Part shown: piece by piece, positions 9,015 to 17,427 of the stretch | How the letters are laid out: every line of letters begins with the position of its first letter | How positions within the stretch are numbered: position 1 is the stretch's first letter | DNA from: Sulfurovum xiamenensis | GTDB lineage: Bacteria; Campylobacterota; Campylobacteria; Campylobacterales; Sulfurovaceae | Length of the DNA stretch: 64,000 nucleotides | Assembly (NCBI RefSeq): GCF_030347995.1 | Contig: NZ_JAQIBC010000001.1 | Coordinates: forward strand, 310,001 to 374,000 | Reading direction: 5' to 3' | Notes under the pieces: generated by a model | What the model saw: the letters and a program-made list of their open reading frames with translations, nothing else | The model's database searches: none | Told to the model about the DNA's origin: nothing | Made by a program: the position numbers and the translations under genes

Positions 9015-12000
9015 ATGTTTAAAAATAAAATTATACTATTTATATTATGTACTTATTTTGCTTTTGGAGCTGGGTTAGAAATCTATAAATCTGCATCGCC
9101 TCAATATATTGAGGGTAACAGAACCATACACTATACATTAACGATCAGAAATACTTCAAATGTTAATACCTATGATCCCATAACTATCGAAGATAACCTG
9201 GAAGATGGATTTTTTTCTGATGCCACTGTTAATATCATAGATGATGGAAATTTTTCTTGTGACGTAAATACAAGTGATACAAACTCAGAGATCACATGTA
9301 CAGGAAGCATGACACCAGGTGGAATCAAATTTATAGATTATGATGTACTTGCTCCAGATCAAGGTATGCAGCTAACCAATGAAGCATCTGTCATCTATAA
9401 CAATAGTGTAGCCGATACTGCCAGTGTCACGGTGACCATATTCCCAAGCTATTTTGGTGATTTGGATTATAACCGAGATGTATGTTATGTCCCTACTCTT
9501 CCTTTAGAAGACCAAATCTGTTATCAGGCAGGGGCATTTTTATATGGTCCCGACTGTAATACCTCTGTTACTATTCTCAGAAGTACGGATCAAGAACTTA
9601 ACAATGTGCATATCTTTAAAGCATATACTTCTGTGATAACCAGTGATGAATGTTATGTAGTAGAAAATGGTAATACATGTGGAATAGAAAAAGATCTTGA
9701 TAATCTTCTTAACAGAGATTCCAGTTCATATTTTAAAGAAGCATTTAATGAGGCACATGACTTTAGTTTAGGTGACCTATCAGCAGATATGAATCGTACG
9801 CTTGTAGATGTCAATACCGTACCAGCAGGGCGAGGGCAAAATGCAGGTACAACATTTGAATATATTGCTTTAATCGCCCAGTACAACCTTCCAGGTGAGG
9901 AAGATACCATTGAAGAGTATGTCTATCCTTGTGATAATGTTTACTATGTCCCACCTCCACTTACCCAGCAAACTGGTGCTGGTTTGAATGATGTTAGACT
10001 GCTCAATGAAGATATCACAGTAGCAAATCCCGCTCAGTACATTGACTATCTTACCTATCCTAAAGTAGGAACAAAAATAGTCAATCAGCCATTCCTTTTA
10101 GGGGTAACATATCTGGATGCCGATGGGAATCCAGCAGACTATAATGGTGAATTTGGAGAGGGTAACAATCTTAGAACTATAGATGCTGGTATTATTTTAG
10201 ACTATATAGACCATAATGGGAACACTCAAGTACTATGGTCAGGTGCACTACCACCTGATCCGGATCCACATCCAGACCATATACTAACACTTCCAAACTA
10301 TAGTAATGATAATAACCAAAACCCATATCCTGTCATCAAAGAGGCATGGAGAGATCTTAATATCCATATGCAATTCATCGACTATGGTAATTTTTTCAGA
10401 GCTGTTGAAAATCTTAATTGTGCGCAAAGTTCACTTGAAAGTTCTCTTTGTATTGTGCCTGCCTGTTTGAACTCTGCACAACAGATCACCAACGTATTTC
10501 CTATTGAGAACTATCCTCATATTTCCACCTGCCTCTATGGAGATGGTGGAGGAGCAGCACCTTGTGATTCAAATGCATATTTAGGAAACTGTGGAGGTAA
10601 AACAACAACCATTTCACCACACAAATATGATACAGACTATGGTTGCGCACAGTGTATAGCTGATGCCACGGCTCCAGATATTAATATCAGATTCTCTGTT
10701 CGTCCAAAAGATTTTTCTCTGAACGTACCTGTATGGCAAAATGGACTGAATAAAGCTGGTGTAGACTACCCTATTGATCTCAATGCGACGACTGGTGATC
10801 CTAGTGATACTCAATCTGACTATTACAGTGCTTTACCAGCGTGGCAACTAAAAGGTAACGATCATCCAGAAGCGATTGCAGTGATCGTACCGGAAATAGA
10901 TCCAACTCTCTCCTGTCCAGATGAGAACAGTTACTCTCAGACCATAAACTTTTATACAATTGATGGTAATGATATTGATACTGCTCCTGGAGGTCAATCT
11001 ACTAGCACGATAAACTATCCGAATGTAGGTAAAGTCAAACTTGTTATTATGGATCAGAACTGGACCTTTATAGACCAAAATAGATCCACCTGTATCATCA
11101 ATAGTAACGAAACAAATCCTTACCTAGATGCATACGGACGAGTGGGATGTATGATAAAGACTGAAAAATCCATGATTTTTATACCTGATCATTTTAATAT
11201 TGATGCCAATTTAACGGATCATAATGAAATCACTAATTTTACCTATCTTCATGATATCAACGCCTATGAAAATGATGACAATTATTCTATGGCTGCTTCT
11301 TTAACTGTGGATATCAAAGCTATGGGAGGAGATAACAATGTCACAACCAACTATATAGAAACCTGTTATGCGAAAGATACCAATCTCACATTGGTATTAG
11401 ACAGTACAGATATTAGCTACCCTGGTGCTACACCTGCAGTGACACACTTTCTTTACTATAACCCTGTAGAAGATGATGGTACGGACAATAGTGGAGAAGG
11501 AAATTACAGTTTCCCTACACCTATAACCAGTCCTATCACTCTTCCATCACTGCCGATTGAAAATATGGCAGCAACCTTCCCTGCTGATGCACCAGATGGT
11601 AATGGTACATCACATATCGAATACAAACTAAATTTTGATAGAAAAGAGGATTTGGTAGTCAACCCTTTCAAAATGGACTTGTCTGGTCTTAATATCATTG
11701 ATACAGATGGTGTAGAAGCAGGAGCAGTCACACTGACAGATACAATTGTCACTTACTATTATGCAAGATCAAGAGCGTCTAAATTCTTCTATGAAGATAT
11801 CACCGGGTCTAATCTTGACACACCTATTATAATAGATGTTTATTGTGACTTATCTCCTACAGCTTGTAGTACTACTGGCATTGACACAGTTCTTGGAAGA
11901 ATAAACGAACCAAATTGGTATGTCTCCACAGGTCACACCCCTGCTGATGGGAACATAACATTGATGGTTGGTGATCCACTCATCGAAGGTACCGGTACAC

Positions 12001-12323
12001 CGACAGTCAATAATACAAGTAATCCAGATCCTACAGATATTACTAGTTGGACTAGTGGTATAGCTAATACTGTCAATGTCGCTACGAATGGATCAGCTGT
12101 TCCTCTAACTGTACCAATTGAGATTGTAAGAGAAACCGATACGCCTACTCCATCCATTTACTCTAATGAGTGGTTAATATATAACCCGGATGATCCGATA
12201 CCTCTTAGTCCCTTTTATAAAGTACGTTTCATTGGTGACTCTGCTTGGACAGGTGTAGGTGATACTGGTTATGTAGTAGATATCAATGCAAGTAAAAAGA
12301 AATCAAAAAGAATGGATTGGTAA
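9015..12323 (+). CDS. Large secreted MshQ-like protein (DUF11-like N-terminus)
   Basis: 1102 residues from the ATG at 9015, which has AGGGAGA at proper spacing; the ATG at 9006 lies one base from that sequence and is unlikely. Residues 1-19 are a signal peptide (M-F-K-N-K-I-I-L-F-I-L-C...A-F-G-A). Residues about 22-140 resemble a DUF11-type surface beta-sandwich (Y-T-L-T-I-R-N-T-S). A cysteine-rich centre follows. The segment ending M-I-F-I-P-D-H-F-N-I resembles the R-F-x-P-D-H-F motif of the DUF6701 region of MshQ, a protein of MSHA-type pilus loci. It heads an operon of four pilin-like genes, supporting an exported pilus-associated adhesin role. The function is inferred from context and weak motifs. 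Confidence 0.7.
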   Translation: MFKNKIILFILCTYFAFGAGLEIYKSASPQYIEGNRTIHYTLTIRNTSNVNTYDPITIEDNLEDGFFSDATVNIIDDGNFSCDVNTSDTNSEITCTGSMTPGGIKFIDYDVLAPDQGMQLTNEASVIYNNSVADTASVTVTIFPSYFGDLDYNRDVCYVPTLPLEDQICYQAGAFLYGPDCNTSVTILRSTDQELNNVHIFKAYTSVITSDECYVVENGNTCGIEKDLDNLLNRDSSSYFKEAFNEAHDFSLGDLSADMNRTLVDVNTVPAGRGQNAGTTFEYIALIAQYNLPGEEDTIEEYVYPCDNVYYVPPPLTQQTGAGLNDVRLLNEDITVANPAQYIDYLTYPKVGTKIVNQPFLLGVTYLDADGNPADYNGEFGEGNNLRTIDAGIILDYIDHNGNTQVLWSGALPPDPDPHPDHILTLPNYSNDNNQNPYPVIKEAWRDLNIHMQFIDYGNFFRAVENLNCAQSSLESSLCIVPACLNSAQQITNVFPIENYPHISTCLYGDGGGAAPCDSNAYLGNCGGKTTTISPHKYDTDYGCAQCIADATAPDINIRFSVRPKDFSLNVPVWQNGLNKAGVDYPIDLNATTGDPSDTQSDYYSALPAWQLKGNDHPEAIAVIVPEIDPTLSCPDENSYSQTINFYTIDGNDIDTAPGGQSTSTINYPNVGKVKLVIMDQNWTFIDQNRSTCIINSNETNPYLDAYGRVGCMIKTEKSMIFIPDHFNIDANLTDHNEITNFTYLHDINAYENDDNYSMAASLTVDIKAMGGDNNVTTNYIETCYAKDTNLTLVLDSTDISYPGATPAVTHFLYYNPVEDDGTDNSGEGNYSFPTPITSPITLPSLPIENMAATFPADAPDGNGTSHIEYKLNFDRKEDLVVNPFKMDLSGLNIIDTDGVEAGAVTLTDTIVTYYYARSRASKFFYEDITGSNLDTPIIIDVYCDLSPTACSTTGIDTVLGRINEPNWYVSTGHTPADGNITLMVGDPLIEGTGTPTVNNTSNPDPTDITSWTSGIANTVNVATNGSAVPLTVPIEIVRETDTPTPSIYSNEWLIYNPDDPIPLSPFYKVRFIGDSAWTGVGDTGYVVDINASKKKSKRMDW

Positions 12324-12968
12324 ATGAAATTAAATCTGAACATTAAACGACCTGCTATTGCTATGATAGAGCTTATATTTGCAATCGTAGTAATTGGTAT
12401 TACTCTTTTAAGTGTTCCCTTAATGGTGAATCAAGCAAGTCAAAGTGGTTACACCACTTTACAACAGGAAGCCATTGCAGCTGCAGCTTCAGATATAAGC
12501 CTTATCATGACCAGAGAGTGGGATGAGTCCAATACTAATGATACATTAGATTCGACAATCCTAACAACTGCTAGCGGGAATTATAATCAAGCTGCTAGAA
12601 CCAATCTACGTTCAAGAACCTATTTCTCCTCTACAGGAGGGACACGTTCAGCATCAACTTTAGGTGCAGATACTGGTGATTTAGATGATATAGATGATGT
12701 AAATGGCATAAATACCACGCTTACTCCTATGGGTGGTTCAGATCTTATAGACCAAACAATAACAATTGCCACAACAGTGAGCTACCTCAATGACACGTCT
12801 ACGTCTCCAGTTGGGACTTCTGCATCTGGTGCAACATCGAACATTAAAGGAATAACCATCACGCTTACTAGTGGTGGAACAACACCAGAACTCCAAAAAC
12901 AAATCAAACTCAATGCATTTTCATCTAATGTAGGTTCGTATAAGCTTGAAAGAAAGGTATTTGAATGA
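12324..12968 (+). CDS. Type IV pilin-like protein (MshD/PilV-like position)
   Basis: 214 residues with a class III prepilin leader: basic K-R-P-A, then I-A-M-I-E-L-I-F-A-I-V-V-I-G-I, with Glu at +5 if cleavage is after Ala11. The remainder is a low-complexity Ser/Thr/Gly-rich globular part with no cysteines. It starts directly after the previous stop and overlaps the next gene by 4 bp. By size and position it matches a minor pilin of the MshD/PilV kind, which would initiate or cap a pilus in the inner membrane. The residue before cleavage is Ala rather than the usual Gly, as in the other pilins here. Confidence 0.75.
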   Translation: MKLNLNIKRPAIAMIELIFAIVVIGITLLSVPLMVNQASQSGYTTLQQEAIAAAASDISLIMTREWDESNTNDTLDSTILTTASGNYNQAARTNLRSRTYFSSTGGTRSASTLGADTGDLDDIDDVNGINTTLTPMGGSDLIDQTITIATTVSYLNDTSTSPVGTSASGATSNIKGITITLTSGGTTPELQKQIKLNAFSSNVGSYKLERKVFE

Positions 12969-13849
12969 TGTATAAAACTTTTACTTCGTTTAAACGTGCT
13001 TTTACCATGCTAGAATTGGTCTTGGTTATTACTATATTAGGTATCGTAGCATCAATTGGGTCATCTGCCATTGCCAACGTTTACGAGAGTTATATTGTCC
13101 AAAGAGCTGTTCATCGTGCAAGTAATAAAGCCGAACTTGCAGCCATGCAGATTGCTAATAGATTAGCTTATCGTATTTCAAGTTCTGTCATAGGTAGAGT
13201 AGGTCCTGCTACTACACCAGTACCTCTTGAGCAAGTTCCTGATGACAGTTACAATGTTTTAGAATGGATTGCATATGACAACGATAGTTTCAGTGCACAA
13301 AGTACGCCGGGGTGGAGTGGATATTGTGATCTGAACGATACAGTCAATACAACAAAGACAACCATATCCACACCTGGTTCTAATCTTAGTACAACAAATA
13401 GCATTATTGGAGAACTTAGCAGTGGTACTAAAAATATTAGTAATGCTGCAATCATCTTTGATGGGCATGAGTACAGCCCTACCACAAATTACATTGCAGG
13501 ATGTATGGGGTTTACAGATAGTACATGTATCTCTCCAGTAGCCTCTGTAAGTGGTACTACTATTACCATTGAAGACAACAATGAAAAAGTCATGACAGAC
13601 CAGTATAAACTTGCTTGGAGTGCCTATGCCCTAGTACCTGTAGGGAATACTCTCACATTGCGATATAACTACCAGCCGTGGGATGGAACGCAAAGTTCCA
13701 ATGGTAGTTCCCGTGTACTTGTCGATAAATTTGTCTCTTTTAGATTTAAAGGTGATGGAGATACCATACGCTTTAAACTTTGTATAGAAGAAGAGATAGC
13801 AGCTGACGAGAAGATCACAATCTGTAAAGAAAAGGCGGTTATCCGATGA
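12965..13849 (+). CDS. Type IV pilin-like protein (MshO/PilW-like)
   Basis: 294 residues. Prepilin leader K-R-A followed by F-T-M-L-E-L-V-L-V-I-T-I-L-G-I, Glu at +5, then a long helix. It is larger than a major pilin, as expected of PilW/MshO-type minor pilins. The C-terminal part has four cysteines in two pairs (C-M-G-F-T-D-S-T-C and C-I-E-E-E...I-C) that could form disulfides outside the cell. ATGA overlaps join it to both neighbours, so all five genes are probably translated together. The exact subfamily is inferred from order and size. Confidence 0.75.
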   Translation: MMYKTFTSFKRAFTMLELVLVITILGIVASIGSSAIANVYESYIVQRAVHRASNKAELAAMQIANRLAYRISSSVIGRVGPATTPVPLEQVPDDSYNVLEWIAYDNDSFSAQSTPGWSGYCDLNDTVNTTKTTISTPGSNLSTTNSIIGELSSGTKNISNAAIIFDGHEYSPTTNYIAGCMGFTDSTCISPVASVSGTTITIEDNNEKVMTDQYKLAWSAYALVPVGNTLTLRYNYQPWDGTQSSNGSSRVLVDKFVSFRFKGDGDTIRFKLCIEEEIAADEKITICKEKAVIR

Positions 13850-14214
13850 GACAAGCATTTTCATTGATCACAGCAATATTTATTATTGTTCTAATGGCAA
13901 CCGTAGGTGCATTTATACTTAATATATCTGCAAAATCTGTTAAATCTACAGTGCTTCAGTATAAAAGGGAACAAGCTATTCTCTATGCTAAAAGCTATAC
14001 AGAACTTGCTATTATGGATGCAACTACCGCCGCAGCAAATAATACGGCAAACCGAACTATAAATGGTACTGCTGCTGGAAATTATACGATTACTGCAACC
14101 AGTAAGCCTATTTCTGATTCAGACTTCATCATTGTTGATGTCAGTGTAAGTTATCCTGATTATGATAGTGCAATACCTGTTGTATATTTTAGAAGAACAT
14201 TACAAAAATTATAA
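13846..14214 (+). CDS. Small pilin-like protein without Glu5 (MshP/PilX/GspK-like)
   Basis: 122 residues. The leader M-R-Q-A precedes F-S-L-I-T-A-I-F-I-I-V-L-M-A-T, a normal pilin transmembrane helix, but position +5 is Thr instead of Glu. Loss of Glu5 is characteristic of the tip pseudopilin GspK and of PilX/MshP-like proteins. It overlaps the preceding gene by 4 bp. Its place fourth in the operon fits the MSHA-type order. It probably sits at the pilus tip complex; this is inferred from the missing Glu5. Confidence 0.7.
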   Translation: MRQAFSLITAIFIIVLMATVGAFILNISAKSVKSTVLQYKREQAILYAKSYTELAIMDATTAAANNTANRTINGTAAGNYTITATSKPISDSDFIIVDVSVSYPDYDSAIPVVYFRRTLQKL

Positions 14215-14248
14215 TAAAAAAATTTATTTATTTTTTAAAGGAATCCCA

Positions 14249-14866
14249 ATGAAGAAACAAGCCTTCACAATGATAGAACTTGTCATGGTTATTGTTGTCC
14301 TAGGTATACTCGCAGCACTTGCCATGCCAAGATTGGATCGTGATCTAAGACAGGAGGCAAAGGACAATATCCTTTCGGCAATCCGATATACTCAACATTT
14401 GGCACTTATTGATGATAAAACTGTTCCAGGTACAAATTGGCAAACAACGCTCTGGAAGATCACTTTCTCAACCTCAGGAGACAATTTGGAAAATTTCTAT
14501 ACAGTTTCATCCGATGCTAACCTCAATGGTTCTGTAGATAAAGCTGAAACTGCCATAGATCCTGCCAATGGTAAATATATGTTTACTGATGATAGTACTA
14601 TTGATGCTGATGAAAGCCCTAATATCTTTATAGGAAAAACATATGGTATCATAAATATGACTTTTAATGGTGGATGTTCAAATGAAGATCCTGATATTGG
14701 ATTTGACAACCTAGGTAGGCCACATAATGATATAGCCGATGCTGAAAATGACTACGATGAATACATGAATTCAGACTGTATAATCCAGTTTAACTTTGCA
14801 GACGCTTCGATTACACCACTTACTGTAACCATTGCCACTGAAACAGGGCATGTAAGTGCGAATTAA
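14249..14866 (+). CDS. Type IV pilin-like protein (GspH/MshC-like)
   Basis: 205 residues from the ATG at 14249, which has AAAGGA 7 bases upstream. An extended reading from 14162 overlaps the previous gene and would place the prepilin leader 30 residues inside. Leader M-K-K-Q-A, then F-T-M-I-E-L-V-M-V-I-V-V-L-G-I with Glu +5 and a conserved Pro at +22 (A-M-P-R). The globular part has one Cys pair (N-G-G-C-S and N-S-D-C) and acidic loops (D-A-N-L-N-G-S-V-D-K) that resemble calcium-binding turns. It is the last gene of the operon. No assembly ATPase, platform protein or peptidase is in the window, so the export machinery must be encoded elsewhere. Confidence 0.78.
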   Translation: MKKQAFTMIELVMVIVVLGILAALAMPRLDRDLRQEAKDNILSAIRYTQHLALIDDKTVPGTNWQTTLWKITFSTSGDNLENFYTVSSDANLNGSVDKAETAIDPANGKYMFTDDSTIDADESPNIFIGKTYGIINMTFNGGCSNEDPDIGFDNLGRPHNDIADAENDYDEYMNSDCIIQFNFADASITPLTVTIATETGHVSAN

Positions 14867-14929
14867 TAAGAGATAAAAATCCTCTTCTATTTACCTTTCA
14901 TTAAGTATCTTAAGTTAAAATTAAGTATG

Positions 14930-14951
14930 GATATAGCGATATATCTATACT
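14930..14951 (+). promoter_or_regulatory. hpf: hpf promoter region with a small dyad
   Basis: GATATA-GCGA-TATATC (14930-14945) is a short palindrome that runs into a -10-like TATACT at 14946-14951, 20 bp before the hpf start. TTAAGTAT occurs twice upstream (14900 and 14921). If this -10 is used the leader RNA is only about a dozen bases and the dyad would be a repressor or activator site. No sigma-54 motif was seen. Confidence 0.4.
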
Positions 14952-14970
14952 TTAACATTAAGGATATATT

Positions 14971-15504
14971 ATGAACAAAAGTATAACGGGAAGACATTTC
15001 GAACTTACTGAGCCTATCAAGACTTATGCTGAAGCAGCTATTGATAGCCTGGAAAAATATCACTTAGACATTATTTCTGCAAGTACTGTGATCTCAGCGA
15101 GTGAAAAGAATGGGAAAAAAGGCTTTGTCACAGAGTTCATTATTAACCTTAAAGATAAAAATACGATCGTTATCACCCAAGTAGATAAAGATGTGTATGC
15201 CGCTATGGATCTGGCCATAGAAAGAGTGAAAAAATCACTTAGAAGACATGCCGATAAAATAAAAGATCATAAAATTATGAGTTTTAGGGATCTGGGAGAA
15301 GAAGCTGAAGCTGTCAGTGAATTAACAACAGAGGAAGTAGAGATTGTCCCAATGGACCTCGAGTTACATAAACCATTGGATTTTGATGAAGCGATAGAGG
15401 CACTACAAGCTGAGAAAAAAAGACAATTTATTGTCTTTAATGACAATGAGGGATTGATGCGTGTCATGTATAAAAGAGCGGATGGTAGATTCGGACTTTA
15501 TTAA
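14971..15504 (+). CDS. hpf: Ribosome hibernation promoting factor, long form
   Basis: 177 residues, the length of long-form HPF. Residues 1-100 are the S30AE/RaiA ribosome-binding fold (S-I-T-G-R-H-F-E-L-T, D-K-D-V-Y-A-A-M-D-L-A-I-E-R-V, R-R-H-A-D-K-I-K). After an acidic linker, residues about 118-177 form the dimerisation domain (F-I-V-F-N-D-N-E-G-L-M-R-V-M-Y-K-R-A-D-G). It binds the 30S subunit in starved cells and joins two ribosomes into inactive 100S dimers. It is a single gene with AAGGATAT before the ATG and is convergent with recG. Confidence 0.93.
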   Translation: MNKSITGRHFELTEPIKTYAEAAIDSLEKYHLDIISASTVISASEKNGKKGFVTEFIINLKDKNTIVITQVDKDVYAAMDLAIERVKKSLRRHADKIKDHKIMSFRDLGEEAEAVSELTTEEVEIVPMDLELHKPLDFDEAIEALQAEKKRQFIVFNDNEGLMRVMYKRADGRFGLY

Positions 15505-15521
15505 AATCCCTTTCTTAAGTT

Positions 15522-15539
15522 CTCCAGGATACCCTGGGG
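15522..15539. terminator. Hairpin between convergent hpf and recG
   Basis: CTCCAGG-ATAC-CCTGGGG forms a 7-bp stem (one G-T pair) with a four-base loop in the 36-bp gap. There is no T-tract on either side. It resembles the equally T-less hairpin after the receiver gene at 5543. Confidence 0.42.
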
Positions 15540-15540
15540 A

Positions 15541-17349
15541 TCAAATTCCCACACTTTTCAATCTATTTTTTGCCCTTGAAACGATTGCTTCATCTTCAGC
15601 CATATCCAGCCATTTGAACCGCTGACCGCTTTGTATCGTACCGTCCAGTATATCACCACTGTCACGAAATTTCAGATCCAGTTTCGCGATATCAAAACCA
15701 TTGTTCGTTCGTGCAAACTGTTCAAGCCTGAAATTCTCTGTACTGTTGGAGTAAAGATAACACCAGCTCTTTAGCCCATTACGGCCTACCCTACCCCTGA
15801 GTTGATGCAGTGTAGCAAGTCCAAGCCGTTCTGCACCTACGATCACGATAAGTGTAAGCCTTGGCAATGAGATACCCACTTCAACCACTGTTGTGGCTAA
15901 GAGTATATCCCCTTTTTCTCTGAATTCAAGTAATACATCCTCTTTATCCTTATCCTTACCATGTGTGACATAGACATTCTCAAACTTCTCTTCCCAAAAG
16001 CCCCGACTCTCTTCCAAAGACTGATACGGAACCTCACTACTCTCTTCTACCAAAGGGTAGATGATGAGCACCTGATGCTTTTGGGCAATCTCATCTTTGA
16101 TATGTGTCAAAAGATTGGGAAAATCCTGCTTACTTATGGTCTGAGTCAAGACTTCACGTTCAAAAGGTGTGGTAGCGATGAGACTGACATCAAGAAGTTC
16201 AGACTCCATCATCGCCTGTGTTCTTGGTATCGGGGTAGCTGAGAACTGTATAAAGTGCGGTTTTTTCTCACCTGCACTGACCAACGCTTCCAAACTCTGT
16301 CGCTGCTTAGTACCAAAACGGTGTTGTTCATCGACCATGACCAAAGAAGCCTGGGGCAGGTCTTCTTTAAATAGCAGTGCATGAGTTCCAATGATAAAAT
16401 CTGCCTCTTTGTAATTTCCCTGGTCTTTGCCTTGCATGACCAGTGCCACTTTGATATCTTTTGGCAAATGTTTACATGCCTCTTCATAGAGTTGCAGTGC
16501 AAGCAGTGATGTAGGTGCCATCAATATACTCTTATGCGGTAGTGCCATCATCACTGAGGCAAGTATCACCATCGTTTTACCAGAACCCACATCACCAACG
16601 ACCATGCGTTTGGCTGCTTTGTCTTCTCTTGCCAAATCCGATCGTATCTGTGCTATGACCTCCTGTTGTTCGTGTGTCAGCGTAAAAGGCAAATGATTCA
16701 CAAATGATTCTATACTGCCTGTCAGTGATCTGTGTGCAGGGAAATCTGCTCTTTTACCCCGTAATTTTTTCATATGATTGTAGGCTTCAACAAACTTCAG
16801 TACACTGATAAAGTCAGGCTTGAAGGTCGTACCCTCATACACCTCTTCCATACTTTTTGGAAAATGTATATGCATCAGTGTAGAAACCTCTTTACTGTCC
16901 AAACCTTCATGATAGAGATTTTGTTCATTAACATAACACTCAATAAGTGAAGAGATCTCACTCTCTTTGAGTACAGTTTTGTACTTGGGTGTTATTTTTC
17001 CTATCGTTTTGATGGATTTGGGCTGTGACATTTGCAAGTAACCCTTATACTCTTCCAATCTGCCTTGTATCACATGGCTTGACCCTACTTCAAAAAGTTT
17101 ATGGTGGTACGGGGTGACCCTAAAAAATGTAGAAGAGAGCCGTCTGCCTGATCGAGTGAGATTAAAAGTGACACGCAATTTTCCCGCGTAAACACTCGAA
17201 TCAACTACTTTGGCCTCAATGGTATTGATCTTACCTAGCTCCAGGGTAGTTGAAAGTGTCGTATCGTTGTAAGAAGTCGGGATAATCAGTGCTAGATCAA
17301 GCAAAGAGTGAATTTTGAGTTTTTTAAAAAGTTGTTTTGCCTCTTCCAT
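15541..17349 (-). CDS. recG: ATP-dependent DNA helicase RecG
   Basis: 602 residues, shorter than the roughly 690 of E. coli RecG but in line with Campylobacterota members. An N-terminal wedge/OB region (1-200) precedes helicase motifs: Walker A G-D-V-G-S-G-K-T (252-259), DEQH box V-D-E-Q-H-R-F-G near residue 340, S-A-T-P-I-P-R-T, and the C-terminal Q-L-R-G-R-V-G-R-N motif VI. It remodels stalled replication forks and branch-migrates recombination intermediates. AGGGAATAGGG precedes the ATG. It lies 73 bp after the M16 gene in the same direction, with a hairpin between them. Confidence 0.95.
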   Translation of the reverse strand: MEEAKQLFKKLKIHSLLDLALIIPTSYNDTTLSTTLELGKINTIEAKVVDSSVYAGKLRVTFNLTRSGRRLSSTFFRVTPYHHKLFEVGSSHVIQGRLEEYKGYLQMSQPKSIKTIGKITPKYKTVLKESEISSLIECYVNEQNLYHEGLDSKEVSTLMHIHFPKSMEEVYEGTTFKPDFISVLKFVEAYNHMKKLRGKRADFPAHRSLTGSIESFVNHLPFTLTHEQQEVIAQIRSDLAREDKAAKRMVVGDVGSGKTMVILASVMMALPHKSILMAPTSLLALQLYEEACKHLPKDIKVALVMQGKDQGNYKEADFIIGTHALLFKEDLPQASLVMVDEQHRFGTKQRQSLEALVSAGEKKPHFIQFSATPIPRTQAMMESELLDVSLIATTPFEREVLTQTISKQDFPNLLTHIKDEIAQKHQVLIIYPLVEESSEVPYQSLEESRGFWEEKFENVYVTHGKDKDKEDVLLEFREKGDILLATTVVEVGISLPRLTLIVIVGAERLGLATLHQLRGRVGRNGLKSWCYLYSNSTENFRLEQFARTNNGFDIAKLDLKFRDSGDILDGTIQSGQRFKWLDMAEDEAIVSRAKNRLKSVGI

Positions 17350-17400
17350 CCCTATTCCCTTCTGTTTTAATGATTATACAAAAGTTTTAGAGACAAAAGG

Positions 17401-17427
17401 AATAATATGTCAATTTGACATATTATT
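17401..17427 (-). terminator. Perfect 13-bp-arm inverted repeat at the 3' end of the M16 gene
   Basis: A 27-bp perfect palindrome with one central base (arm ATAATATGTCAA) includes the stop codon of the M16 gene. On the minus strand it is followed by CCTTTTGTC. It is AT-rich but long enough to end the M16 transcript. It could alternatively be a protein-binding site in front of recG. Confidence 0.5.
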
